Shown here in pieces: positions 22,993 through 33,209 of a stretch of DNA of 43,375 nucleotides. Source of the DNA: Pseudomonas sp. TNT3. Its GTDB lineage: Bacteria; Pseudomonadota; Gammaproteobacteria; Pseudomonadales; Pseudomonadaceae. The stretch is taken from NCBI RefSeq assembly GCF_010095445.2, contig NZ_WFGV02000047.1, positions 1 to 43,375 on the forward strand, given 5' to 3'. The notes under the pieces were generated by a model. That model made no database searches, was not told where the DNA came from, and worked only from the letters and a program-made list of their open reading frames with translations. Both the position numbers and the translations under genes were made by a program. Position 1 is the first letter of the stretch; every line of letters begins with the position of its first letter.

Positions 22993-25900
22993 ATGAACAG
23001 ACTGTTCGAGATGCTCGAGCGCCTGTCTTTGCGCAGTAAATTGATCATCGGCTTCGCTGCGCTGCTGATATTGATCCTGATACTGGGCGTGCAAAGCCTG
23101 CGCACCCAGTATTCGCTCAAAAATGAAATGCAGCAGTTGTATCAACAGGACCTGGTGGGTATCCAGCATGTGCAGGAGGTTCGGGTGCAGTTGCCGCATC
23201 TGTTGCTCGCCATGCAACGTGCAATCGCGACCAACAACGCGGACATCCGTATCAGCGCCAGAGCCCAGATGGATGTCGCCCAGCAGCGACTTCATGAAGC
23301 GCTGGAGCAGGTTCGTCCAACACTGCGCAGGCAGAGCAGCGTCAGCAGCCTGCTGGAATTCGAAGTGGTATTACAGCGTCTGCAAAAAGATGGCGGTGAG
23401 GCTCTGGAATTGGCGGGCAAGGGCTCACTGGGGCGGGCCTTGATGTTGCTCAACAGTAACGATTTTCTTGCGCTGGAACAGGGAGGCGACGGGCTGCTCA
23501 CCCAGATCGAGAACAACAAGGAAGCCGACATCCACGATACGGCGAAGAACCTGGCTGAGTACGCAGAGCGCAGCACTACGATCACCTACATCCTGCTGCT
23601 GGGCGGTTCCACGCTAGCCTTGCTGTTGACCTGGCTGGTCAGTTATTCCATTCGCGTGCCGTTGAATCGCGTCCGCGTGGCGGTGGACGAATTGGCGTCC
23701 GGCAAGCTGGACGGTCGGATCCCTCACACCGATCTTCGCAACGAAACCGGCGACCTGGCGCGTGCCATCGCCACGCTGCAGCTGGAGGCTTGTCAGCTTG
23801 AGCGCCAGCGCTGGATCAAAAACCACACCTCACTCCTGCAAGTGGATCTGCAACAGGCGGAGACACCGCAGCAATTGGCCCAGGCTTTTTTCAGCTACAT
23901 CGCGCCGCGGTTGGGCATGTGCCAGGGAGCGCTTTACGTTCTCTATGAAGGCGCGGAACGCCTGCGATTGGTTGGCGGTTATGCGGTGGACAGTGTTCAG
24001 CCTCTACCCGCTGAACTTGATCTCGGTGAAGGGTTGCTTGGCCAATGCGCACTGGATCACCAACCCCGCCAGCTTCATGATCTTCCGGAACCGTTTTGGC
24101 ATGTACGCACGCCATTGGGCACAGCCCCCGCCAGCGTCCTGTTGGTTCAGCCCGTGTTGCGTGGCGAACGCCTGCTTGGGGTTATGGAAATGGCCGGTTT
24201 TCGCCAGCTGGAAGAGAACGAAGCGCTGCTGCTGCAAGAAGTCCTGCCCAGGCTGGCCGGTGCCATGGCCATTATGGAACGCAGTGAGGCAGCCCAGGCG
24301 CTGCTCCTGGAGACTCGACGTCAGGCAGACGAAATGGGCGCGCAAACCTTGCAACTGGAACTCCAGGCCAGCGAGTTGGAGACCCAGCAGGCCGCACTGC
24401 GCGCCACCGAGGCCTGGTACCGTGGCATCATCGAGGCAGCGCCGGACGGCATGCTAGTGCTGGGAGCCGACGGCCGCATCCTGATGACCAACCCGCAAAT
24501 GGACACCTTGTTTGGCTACGCACCGGGCGAGCTGATTGGCGCCAGCATTGAGCGTCTGGTACCGCAGGCTGCCCGCGAGCGGCATGTCAGGTTACGCGAC
24601 GGGTTCATTGCCAGCGGCGGAACCCGGCAGATGGGCGGCGATCTGGATGATCTGAGCGGCGTACGCAAAGACGGCAGCCTGTTCTCGGTGGAAATCGGCC
24701 TTTCCCACCTGCCCCGCCTGGAGGGTCGTGGGGTCTGTGTGTGCGCCTCGGTGCGCGATGTCAGTGAGCGCAGGGCGATGGAAGCCAGGCTGCGCACTGC
24801 CAGCGATCGCCTGAATCTGGCGCAGGAGTCCGGTGACATCGGTCTGTTCGATGTTGATCTGGTCAGCGGCACAAACTATTGGACACCACAGCTAGAAACA
24901 CTGTTCGGGCTTGAGCCTGGCGGATTCGGCGGCACGTTGGCGCACTGGAAGGCGCTGGTGCATCCCGCGGACGTGGCACGGGTCAGCAGCACATTCGAGA
25001 GCGCCGTTCAGAGTGACGATGATCGCGTCGAGTTCGACTTCCGCATCGTGCGTCAAAACGATGGGCAGGTGCGCACGTTCCGGTCGCTGAATCGCTTCTC
25101 ACGCACCCCTGACGGCAAGCCATTGCGCGCAACCGGCATCAATATCGACGTCACCGCACTGGCTGAGGCAAGGGCTGCGGCCGAAGAGGCCACGCTGGCC
25201 AAGAGCGAGTTCCTCGCCAACATGAGCCATGAGATCCGAACACCGATGAACGCCATCATCGGCATGAGCCACCTGGCGCTGCGTACCGAACTGGATAAAC
25301 GCCAGCGCAACTACATTGAAAAGGTGCACCGATCAGCGGAGAACCTGCTGGGAATCATCAACGACATCCTCGACTTCTCCAAGATCGAAGCCGGCAAAAT
25401 GAGCCTCGAACAAGTGCCTTTCCGCTTGGAGGACGTACTCGAAAGCTTCACCTCCATGATTGCTCTGAAGACCGAAGGCAAAGGCCTGGAGTTGTTGTTC
25501 CAGATCACGCCCGACTTGCCCACGGCACTGCTGGGCGATCCCCTGCGGCTGGGGCAAGTGCTGATCAACCTGGGCAACAACGCAGCCAAATTCACCGAGC
25601 ACGGCGAGATCGTGGTCGGTGTGGAGGAAGTGGGGGCGCACACGGACAGTGTGCAACTGCATTTCTGGGTGCGCGACACAGGCATCGGCATGACCGTCGA
25701 GCAGTGTTCACGCCTGTTTCAGTCATTCAGCCAGGCGGACAGCTCGATCACCCGCAAATACGGTGGCACCGGGTTGGGGTTGTCTATCTCGAAGAAGCTG
25801 GTGGAGCTGATGGCCGGCCGAATATGGGTTGAGAGCGAGCCAGGAGTCGGCTCGACGTTCCATTTCCAGGTACAGCTGAACGTGCAGCACGAGGTTCAGC

Positions 25901-27372
25901 CGCGTCGGATGTTCAAGGCCAACGAACTGCTGGGCATGCGGGTATTGGTCGTGGACGACAACGCCAGTGCCCGTGAAATCCTCTCGAGCATGGCGCGCAG
26001 CTTTGGCCTGGAAGTGGATGTCGCGCGCAGCGGTAGTCTGGCGCTGCACATGTTGGCCGACGCCGAGCACAAGTCATTGCCATACGATCTGGTCTTGATG
26101 GACTGGCGGATGCCCGGCATGGATGGCATGGAAGCGGTGAGCAGAATGCATTCCGCCAGTTTGATGCGCACTCCATCGGTCATCATGGTGACCGCTTTTG
26201 GCCGCGAAGAAGCCCGCGAAGAAGCCGAACGCCAGGGCATCCAGTTGCCGGTGGTGCTGACCAAACCAGTCACGCCGTCCTCTTTACTCGAAGCCATCGG
26301 CGTAGTGCTGGGCAGAGACACGAACAGCGATACTCGGGCTGGCGAACGCTTCCAGCAGAATGCCTTTACCGTAGCCAGTCTCAATGGAGCGCGGCTGCTT
26401 CTCGTCGAAGATAACGAGCTGAATCAGGAACTGGCCAGCGAGCTGCTGGAAAGTGTCGGAATACGCTTGCGACTAGCTACGCACGGCCAGGAGGCTTTGG
26501 ATATCCTCGCCGAGGATGGCGACTTCGATGGCGTGCTGATGGATTGCCAGATGCCGGTGATGGATGGCTACACGGCCACCCGGCAGATTCGCCAGCAACC
26601 GCGCTTCAGCACGCTGCCAGTGATCGCCATGACCGCTAACGCTATGGATGGTGACCGCGCGCGCGCGCTCGAATGCGGCATGAACGACCATATCTCCAAG
26701 CCACTCAATGTCGAAACCATGTTCGCCACCATGGCAAAATGGATCAAGCCACGAGCCGCTCAAGCACCGTCGAACGCAGGTTTCGTCGATGGGTTTCCAG
26801 ATCGTCTTGAGGGCATTGACCTGGCTGCGGGTCTCGCCACCTGCATGGGGCGGCGGGACCTCTATTTACGTCTGCTCCGCAAGTTTCGCGATACTCAGAC
26901 AGACTTTGCTGAGCAATTCCAGGCCGCACTGATCGATCCGGATCCTGGTGCCGCCAGACGGCTGGCGCACAGCTTGCGCGGCAGCGCCGGCAACATCGGC
27001 GCCAAGGCCGTGGCGCAGGCCTGCGCGTTGCTGGAACAGGCCTGCCAGGACGGCGAGCCGGCTACGGCAGTGCAAGTGCTAGCGTTGCAAGTCGACCATC
27101 TCTTGCTCCCGACCTTAGCGGCTTTGGCCTGCCTCAAGGCAGATACACCGGCCGCCACAGATGACTACCTGCTGGACGACCCGGCAATCAGCGAGCAACT
27201 GAACAGGCTCAAAGATTTGTTGGACGAAGGTGATACGGCGGCTTTGGACGCGCTTGCAGGACTGCGCAACCTGCCACTCGAACGGGCGTTGGCAGAACGT
27301 CTGGCACTGGTCGCGGCGCAGGTAGAACTGTTCGACTTTGATCGTGCTTTGAAGCTTCTGCAGGATAAATGA
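22993..27372 (+). CDS. Hybrid sensor histidine kinase (HAMP-GAF-PAS-PAS, two REC, HPt)
   Basis: 1459 residues, with AAAGAGG before ATG 22993. In order: membrane segment about 15-33, periplasmic helical sensor to about 195, second membrane segment to about 218, HAMP (about 219-270), GAF (about 285-430), coiled coil, PAS (about 473-590), PAS/PAC (about 600-715), HisKA with H746 in ANMSHEIRTPMNA, HATPase with GGTGLGLSISKKL, receiver 1 (D1037, LMDWRMPGMDG), receiver 2 (D1184, LMDCQMPVMDG) and HPt (H1326, AHSLRGSAGNIG). All phosphorelay residues are present. It can pass phosphate from its HPt to a separate receiver, most simply the HD-GYP regulator upstream. The signal sensed is unknown. Confidence 0.93.
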   Translation: MNRLFEMLERLSLRSKLIIGFAALLILILILGVQSLRTQYSLKNEMQQLYQQDLVGIQHVQEVRVQLPHLLLAMQRAIATNNADIRISARAQMDVAQQRLHEALEQVRPTLRRQSSVSSLLEFEVVLQRLQKDGGEALELAGKGSLGRALMLLNSNDFLALEQGGDGLLTQIENNKEADIHDTAKNLAEYAERSTTITYILLLGGSTLALLLTWLVSYSIRVPLNRVRVAVDELASGKLDGRIPHTDLRNETGDLARAIATLQLEACQLERQRWIKNHTSLLQVDLQQAETPQQLAQAFFSYIAPRLGMCQGALYVLYEGAERLRLVGGYAVDSVQPLPAELDLGEGLLGQCALDHQPRQLHDLPEPFWHVRTPLGTAPASVLLVQPVLRGERLLGVMEMAGFRQLEENEALLLQEVLPRLAGAMAIMERSEAAQALLLETRRQADEMGAQTLQLELQASELETQQAALRATEAWYRGIIEAAPDGMLVLGADGRILMTNPQMDTLFGYAPGELIGASIERLVPQAARERHVRLRDGFIASGGTRQMGGDLDDLSGVRKDGSLFSVEIGLSHLPRLEGRGVCVCASVRDVSERRAMEARLRTASDRLNLAQESGDIGLFDVDLVSGTNYWTPQLETLFGLEPGGFGGTLAHWKALVHPADVARVSSTFESAVQSDDDRVEFDFRIVRQNDGQVRTFRSLNRFSRTPDGKPLRATGINIDVTALAEARAAAEEATLAKSEFLANMSHEIRTPMNAIIGMSHLALRTELDKRQRNYIEKVHRSAENLLGIINDILDFSKIEAGKMSLEQVPFRLEDVLESFTSMIALKTEGKGLELLFQITPDLPTALLGDPLRLGQVLINLGNNAAKFTEHGEIVVGVEEVGAHTDSVQLHFWVRDTGIGMTVEQCSRLFQSFSQADSSITRKYGGTGLGLSISKKLVELMAGRIWVESEPGVGSTFHFQVQLNVQHEVQPRRMFKANELLGMRVLVVDDNASAREILSSMARSFGLEVDVARSGSLALHMLADAEHKSLPYDLVLMDWRMPGMDGMEAVSRMHSASLMRTPSVIMVTAFGREEAREEAERQGIQLPVVLTKPVTPSSLLEAIGVVLGRDTNSDTRAGERFQQNAFTVASLNGARLLLVEDNELNQELASELLESVGIRLRLATHGQEALDILAEDGDFDGVLMDCQMPVMDGYTATRQIRQQPRFSTLPVIAMTANAMDGDRARALECGMNDHISKPLNVETMFATMAKWIKPRAAQAPSNAGFVDGFPDRLEGIDLAAGLATCMGRRDLYLRLLRKFRDTQTDFAEQFQAALIDPDPGAARRLAHSLRGSAGNIGAKAVAQACALLEQACQDGEPATAVQVLALQVDHLLLPTLAALACLKADTPAATDDYLLDDPAISEQLNRLKDLLDEGDTAALDALAGLRNLPLERALAERLALVAAQVELFDFDRALKLLQDK

Positions 27373-27618
27373 GTGGTGTAAGGAGGTGGCTTTTCCTGCA
27401 AATCACCTCTTTGACCGTTAATTAATGTATAGCCCGCAATGGATGCATCGTAAAAACGGGGCATTGGGCGGCGGCTTTCGGCCCATACACACTCTGGGCC
27501 AGAAGCAGCCGGTCGCGGGATTATCCATTGATTTTCGCGTTAATCAGGCGCTCCCTTTACCGCCTTGCTGCCGGAAGTAAGCTCCAACCGAACATGCAGT
27601 CAGAAACAGGAGAAACGC

Positions 27619-28566
27619 TTAACTGGACGACATTGCAGATGAACATACCCGCGCCCTGCCCGCGTTCTTCGCTGCGTAGAGTTGCTTGTCCGCAGCTTCT
27701 ATCAGAGCCTCGAATCCTAGTTCGCCAGTGGGCGTCAATGTTGCGACACCTAGAGAGATTGTCAGCACACGATCGACTTCAGAAGCAGCATGTTCGATGC
27801 CCAATGTCCGAACACGTTCCTGCATTCTTTCTGCAATCTCGACCGCACCAGAAAGAACTGTATTGGGCAGAACGCAGGCGAACTCTTCGCCACCATACCG
27901 AGCGACCAGGTCATAGGGCCGTCTAACCGTTTCAGATAACGTTTGGGCAACGGATTTCAAACAGTCATCTCCAGCCAGGTGTCCGTACCGGTCGTTGTAG
28001 CGTTTGAAATAGTCGACATCCACCAAAATGAGCGATAGCGGCTTTTGCTCTCGAAAGCACTGACGCCAATCCGCCAATAGGTCCTCATTAAATTTGCGTC
28101 GATTGGCCACCCCGGTAAGACCATCTATCAACGCCATGGAACGCAGCAGATCGCTCTGTAGTTTCAGGGTTAGATGTGTTCGCACACGTGCTCTGACAAT
28201 GGTGGTATTGATGGGTTTGGTGATGAAGTCCACCGCGCCAAGCTCCAGACCCAGCACCTCATCTGACTCCTGCTGCTGTGCGGTAATGAAAATGATGGGG
28301 ATGCCTTGGGTCATAGGGTCAACCTTGAGTCGACGGCATACTTCATGCCCGTCCATACCCTCCATGACCACGTCCAGCAGAATCAAATCGGGCAGTTGGG
28401 CCTGGCATACGCTGATTGCCTGCTCACCGCTGGTGGCCATGAACACATCACAGTCCTCACGAAACAGCTCATGAAGTACCCGGATATTAGTCGGTTGGTC
28501 GTCGACAATAAGGAGTTTGGGACGGTTAAAGGAATGCGGTAACCAGGTTTCCATCGATTGTTCCAT
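27619..28566 (-). CDS. Response regulator diguanylate cyclase (REC-GGDEF)
   Basis: 315 residues. ATG 28566 overlaps the kinase stop by one base (TGATG); a second ATG at 28554, with GGA upstream, is an alternative. The receiver (about 15-135) has the phospho-acceptor Asp in LILLDVVMEGMDG. The GGDEF domain (about 155-310) has VDVDYFKRYNDRYGHLAGDD, an intact active site GGEEF and an intact inhibitory RxxD (RPYD, five residues before it), so it should make cyclic di-GMP and be product-inhibited. The 246-bp gap to the convergent kinase gene (27373-27618) shows only weak hairpins. Its partner kinase is directly upstream. Confidence 0.93.
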   Translation of the reverse strand: MEQSMETWLPHSFNRPKLLIVDDQPTNIRVLHELFREDCDVFMATSGEQAISVCQAQLPDLILLDVVMEGMDGHEVCRRLKVDPMTQGIPIIFITAQQQESDEVLGLELGAVDFITKPINTTIVRARVRTHLTLKLQSDLLRSMALIDGLTGVANRRKFNEDLLADWRQCFREQKPLSLILVDVDYFKRYNDRYGHLAGDDCLKSVAQTLSETVRRPYDLVARYGGEEFACVLPNTVLSGAVEIAERMQERVRTLGIEHAASEVDRVLTISLGVATLTPTGELGFEALIEAADKQLYAAKNAGRARVCSSAMSSS

Positions 28567-31500
28567 CAGGCAGATCTCAGCAGGTCACGACCAATCGGCA
28601 TCGCAGCGGAAAAGTCTAGCGATTGCACCCTGACAACAAGTTCGTCGAACTGTGGGCGCAGGGATTTCGGCATTTTTGACGCCAATGCGTCTGCCAGTTC
28701 TATGGCTTGAAGGTTACCCGTCTCCAGCAATAGCAAAATCTCCTCCAGGGACTCTTTCCATTGCGCCGGCGCCATGGAATCTTCGTCAGCACTGGTTTTT
28801 GCAAGCGGGCGCTGACCAAAATCGACATTCATTTGCTCAAGGCTTTGTTGCAGTAACCTGCTCAATTCGTCAAACCATGTTGGGTCTGCAAAGATGCTCG
28901 CTACAGACTCTGCATCTCCGTGTTTTAGTGTGTGCTCCAGGTTGTCGGCCAGCAGCGACACCGCCTTGGCACCCATGGTGCCGCTGCTACCTTTAATGGT
29001 ATGGAGAACAAAGACGGCCCCCGATACATCTTGCCTCTGGATCTGATCCCGCAATCGGACAAGCTGTTTTTCCATCTCTGGGCCAAAGGTACATAGCACC
29101 TTGCGGATCAAATCGAGGTCACCACCAAAGCGGTCAATAGTTGATGTACGAGACTCTATAACTCTTTCTCCTGTATTGACTTGCGCCAAGGTTAAAGATG
29201 CCTGGCTATCTTCACGGCCCGATTGAAAGAGCAGCGTTACGACGAGTTGTTCCAGGTCTATAGGTTTGCCAACATGATCATTCATCCCCGCAGCAAGACA
29301 GGCTTCACGGTCGGTACTGGAGGCATTTGCGGTCATCGCTACTATCGGCAACGCTGCAAAGCGCGGGTTCGATCGAATGCGACGAGTCGCCTCCAAGCCA
29401 TCAATATCTGGCATCTGGATATCCATTAATACGATGTCGAAGGGCACACGCTCATTCATCACCTTGCTCACACCTTCCAGCCCGCCTTCGGCCAGCGTTA
29501 CCTGAGCACCTTCCCTTGTCAGTAACTCATCGGCGACCTGGCGATTGAGCATGTTGTCTTCCACCACCAATAGTCGCAGCCCGGCCAGACGCCGTGGCCT
29601 GTCAAACGTTGAACGAGGTACGGGAGACTGCAGCAAGTTTTTGCCCTTGAGTGCTCGCTGAACAGCGTCGGTTAACTGCTTGGGAGTGACCGGCTTGGTG
29701 AGAAAATCCACGAAGGGGGCGTCTCCCGCCTGGTGCGCGTCGGCCAATACTTCGCGGCCGTAAGCAGTGATCATAATGATCATCGGAGGTGGCACACCAT
29801 TACCCTGCTGATGGATCAATTGCGCAGCGCTCAGCCCATCCATATCGGACATCCGCCAGTCCATCAGTACCACGTCGTAGGCTTCACCTAGCGCCTGGGC
29901 GTTCTTCACCCATTCCACCGCTTGCGTGCCACCACTCACGCGGTCAGCCTTCCATCCCAATGCATGCACGGTGCGCAACAGCAATTCACCTGCCATGGCG
30001 TTGTCGTCGACGACCAGAATCCGTAAGGACACATCGAGTCCAGAAAAGGCGGATTTCAGCAGTGACGTTGGCACTACATCCAGAGTGATATCGAACCAGA
30101 AACGACTCCCGACACCTTGCTGGCTCTCCACCTGAAGTTCGCCACCCATCAAGGTAACCAACCGTTTGCAGATCACCAGGCCCAGACCTGTGCCACCAAA
30201 GCGCCGGGAAGTTGAAGCCTCGGCCTGTGTGAAGCCTTCAAAAATGCGCTGAAGTTGTTCCGGGCTGATACCGATGCCAGTGTCAGAAACGGCGATGCGC
30301 AAGCTCACAGCATTTTCCGTGCGCATCAGTTGTTCAACGCTGACCACAACCTGGCCTTCCAGGGTGAACTTGAGGGCATTACCCGCCAGGTTGATCAGTA
30401 CCTGTTGCAGTCGCAGGCTATCGCCGACCAAATCGTTGGGTAGATTGGAGTCCAGATCGAACATGACCTCAACCGCCTTATCGCCCTGGTTACCTGCCAG
30501 CACAACGGCGAGGTCACGCATGAGCGGTTCAAGCTCGAACGGGTGCACATCGAGTTGCAGCTTGCCCGCCTCAATCTTGGAATAATCAAGAATGTCATTG
30601 AGTAAACCAAGTAGTGATTTCGCAGCGGTCTGCGCTTTGGTCACATAATCGAGTTGGCGACCATTCAGGTCAGTGTTCTGCACCAACTGCAACATACCCA
30701 ACACGGCGTTCATCGGTGTGCGTATTTCATGACTCATGTTGGCCAGGAAGGCTGACTTGGCCGCACTCCCTGCATCGGCCTGTTCCTTGGCGTAAAGCAG
30801 ATGCGACTCTAGCTCGCGTTGAACAGTGATGTCCCGATTGATACCGGTCACGCGCAAAGCTGTACCGTCTGGACTGCGTTCGATCTGTGCACCGGCATGT
30901 ATAAAGCGGATCTGACCGTCCGGGTGAACGACACGAAAAATGGTGTCATACACATCAGTCCCCTCGACGGCGGCATTCAGCTTTGCCGCCGCTGCCACGA
31001 CATCCTCGGGGTGAACACGCGAGTACCAGTGCATATAGCTCAGACCGTTATTGCGCAACGTCAGTGGCTGCCCGTAGAACTCGAACATACGGTCATTCCA
31101 CTGCAAGTTATTGTCCGCCAACGTCCAGGACCAGACGCCCAACTCGGCCACTTCAGCAGCCATCAGCAGTTGATCGTGCACCGCCATCAGTTCGCTACGT
31201 TGTTCCAGTGTCGTCTTCAGGCTCGCAGCCAGTTCCTTTTCTGCCGCTTTGCGTTCGGTGATGTCTACCGCAATACCCAGGTAACCGCTCAATACCCCAT
31301 CGGCATCGCGCATGGAGGTGACCACAAGCGTTACAGGAAACCGTGAGCCATCCTTGCGTGTGTAAGTCCACTCTCGGGTTTCTGCGCCTTCAAGCTCAGG
31401 TTTATGGGTAAGCACACGGAAACCGTTGATAGTCTGAGCGTACTCCTCGCTCAGCTCAACGCCACGTGCAGCGACTTCCTCTGGGACATGGAAGAGCGCC

Positions 31501-33116
31501 GGGGTGTCTTTGCCTACTAACTCATCGGCGTCATAACCCAACAAATGCTCGGCGCCTTTGTTGAACACACGGATAACGCCATCGAGATCCGTCGCAATGA
31601 TCGAAACCTCAGTAGCCGAGCGTAGCACGGTGTCCAACAACAGATTGAGATGCCGCAACTCGGATGTTCGTTGCGCAACCTGCTCTTCCAGGTTGGAGTT
31701 GAGTTCAAGAATTCGGGCCTCTGCCACTTTTTTCGCCGAGATATCCCTTAACGTCATGGACGCCCCAACGACGCGACCACCCTCGCCATAAATGGGTGAG
31801 ATGCTGACGGAGACATCGATCAGTCGCCTGTCTTTGTGACGGCGTTGCGTATCAAAGCTGCCGATACGCTCACCCGCCCTGATGCGCGCAAGGATATGAG
31901 CTTCCTCTGTGACAAGCTCCAGCGGAACAATCATATTGGCCAGTGTCTGGCCCACGGCCTCCTCGGTGGTATAACCAAAAAGGTGCTCCGCGCCTTTGTT
32001 CCAGTTGGTGACGACGCCATCGAGGGTTTTTCCAATAATGCCATCGCCCGAGCTTTCAACGATGGAAGCCCGCCTCGCCTGCTCGACAAATATCTGACGC
32101 CGACGTTGACGGCTGACACTCCCGACACTCACCAAGGTCGCCAGAAGAAGCGTGAGAAGACCACCGAAAAACAGCACAACTTTTGGTGAAACCTGATGCA
32201 GGCGCTGGATAAACAGCGAATTTGCGTCGAGTTCGATTTGCCACCGCCTTCCGTACACCTCGCGCTCCAGCTGATGGGTCATCAGCGTTTCACGGCGAGC
32301 CGAGTCGTCGGTGCTTTCATAAAACAGCTTCTCTTGTCCTGGGACGGTGATATCCCTCAATCGCAAATGTACTGTCTCATCTTCGATGCGCAGGCCTTTG
32401 AGTACCTCCTCGGTCTGCAACACAACATAGCTCCAGCCAAAAGCAGCGGCCTCTCGTTCAGCAGCGGTCACCGGAGTGACTCCTCCGCGAAAGATGGGCA
32501 TCAACACCAGAAAAGACTGCTGCGGTTTTCCCATGGCCTGTATTAGCGTGATGGGCCCAGTGATCCGTGCCGCACCGCTTTGTATCGAGGATTGTGCCGC
32601 CTCTCGCCGCGATATTTCTGACGCTATGTCCAAGCCAATGGCAGCCTGGTTACCTTCAGCCGGTTCGACATACTGAATAACGTAGCGCTCGCCTGAGTGC
32701 GCTGAGAATTGATGAATGGAGAAGTCCGCTGCCCCGTCAGCTTGAGCGTGCTTGAGAAACTCGTTTTCATCACGTTCTGGTACACGCCTGATAAAACCAA
32801 AGGCACTGGCGCCGGGGAACTCGAAAGCGAGGTCACGGGTTCTGTGATATCGGCGAAACACTTCACGGCTAATGTCATATTCGCCTGCTGTCAGCACCGC
32901 TCCACGAGCACCTCGCAAACCGTATTGGTAAAGATTGAGACGCATTAAAACCAACTCTGCGGCGTCTTCGGTCGCCGCTCTAATCGCTTCTTGAGCCTGC
33001 TGTTCATTGGTGCGTTCAAGGATCCAGCCAGCCAGAATGCTTGTCCCAAACCCCACGACCAGAGTAATGGCCACTCCCCAGTTCAATGCAAAAAACTTAT
33101 GCTTTCTCACCCGCAT
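28566..33116 (-). CDS. Hybrid sensor histidine kinase with CHASE sensor, two REC, HPt
   Basis: 1516 residues. A first membrane segment (about 12-32) and a CHASE-type periplasmic domain (about 60-290, with FGFIRRVPERDENEFL and YVEPAEGNQAAIGLDIASE) precede a second membrane segment (about 312-335). Then three PAS/PAC units (about 345-460, 480-610, 645-775), HisKA with H796 (ANMSHEIRTPMNA), HATPase (GGTGLGLVICKRL), receiver 1 (D1086, LMDWRMSDMDG), receiver 2 (D1232, LMDIQMPDIDG) and HPt (H1372, LHTIKGSSGTMG). CHASE domains sense small external molecules; the ligand is unknown. It is translationally coupled to the GGDEF regulator and follows the REC-HDOD gene by 93 bp, so the three form one operon. 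Confidence 0.93.
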   Translation of the reverse strand: MRVRKHKFFALNWGVAITLVVGFGTSILAGWILERTNEQQAQEAIRAATEDAAELVLMRLNLYQYGLRGARGAVLTAGEYDISREVFRRYHRTRDLAFEFPGASAFGFIRRVPERDENEFLKHAQADGAADFSIHQFSAHSGERYVIQYVEPAEGNQAAIGLDIASEISRREAAQSSIQSGAARITGPITLIQAMGKPQQSFLVLMPIFRGGVTPVTAAEREAAAFGWSYVVLQTEEVLKGLRIEDETVHLRLRDITVPGQEKLFYESTDDSARRETLMTHQLEREVYGRRWQIELDANSLFIQRLHQVSPKVVLFFGGLLTLLLATLVSVGSVSRQRRRQIFVEQARRASIVESSGDGIIGKTLDGVVTNWNKGAEHLFGYTTEEAVGQTLANMIVPLELVTEEAHILARIRAGERIGSFDTQRRHKDRRLIDVSVSISPIYGEGGRVVGASMTLRDISAKKVAEARILELNSNLEEQVAQRTSELRHLNLLLDTVLRSATEVSIIATDLDGVIRVFNKGAEHLLGYDADELVGKDTPALFHVPEEVAARGVELSEEYAQTINGFRVLTHKPELEGAETREWTYTRKDGSRFPVTLVVTSMRDADGVLSGYLGIAVDITERKAAEKELAASLKTTLEQRSELMAVHDQLLMAAEVAELGVWSWTLADNNLQWNDRMFEFYGQPLTLRNNGLSYMHWYSRVHPEDVVAAAAKLNAAVEGTDVYDTIFRVVHPDGQIRFIHAGAQIERSPDGTALRVTGINRDITVQRELESHLLYAKEQADAGSAAKSAFLANMSHEIRTPMNAVLGMLQLVQNTDLNGRQLDYVTKAQTAAKSLLGLLNDILDYSKIEAGKLQLDVHPFELEPLMRDLAVVLAGNQGDKAVEVMFDLDSNLPNDLVGDSLRLQQVLINLAGNALKFTLEGQVVVSVEQLMRTENAVSLRIAVSDTGIGISPEQLQRIFEGFTQAEASTSRRFGGTGLGLVICKRLVTLMGGELQVESQQGVGSRFWFDITLDVVPTSLLKSAFSGLDVSLRILVVDDNAMAGELLLRTVHALGWKADRVSGGTQAVEWVKNAQALGEAYDVVLMDWRMSDMDGLSAAQLIHQQGNGVPPPMIIMITAYGREVLADAHQAGDAPFVDFLTKPVTPKQLTDAVQRALKGKNLLQSPVPRSTFDRPRRLAGLRLLVVEDNMLNRQVADELLTREGAQVTLAEGGLEGVSKVMNERVPFDIVLMDIQMPDIDGLEATRRIRSNPRFAALPIVAMTANASSTDREACLAAGMNDHVGKPIDLEQLVVTLLFQSGREDSQASLTLAQVNTGERVIESRTSTIDRFGGDLDLIRKVLCTFGPEMEKQLVRLRDQIQRQDVSGAVFVLHTIKGSSGTMGAKAVSLLADNLEHTLKHGDAESVASIFADPTWFDELSRLLQQSLEQMNVDFGQRPLAKTSADEDSMAPAQWKESLEEILLLLETGNLQAIELADALASKMPKSLRPQFDELVVRVQSLDFSAAMPIGRDLLRSA

Positions 33117-33209
33117 TGTCCCTTCGCAGAAGGCCCCTAGCCTTCAAGATTAAAATTCAAACCCTGTTGGGTGGCGGCAAGATGTCCAACTTGCATGTCA
33201 CGAATTTGC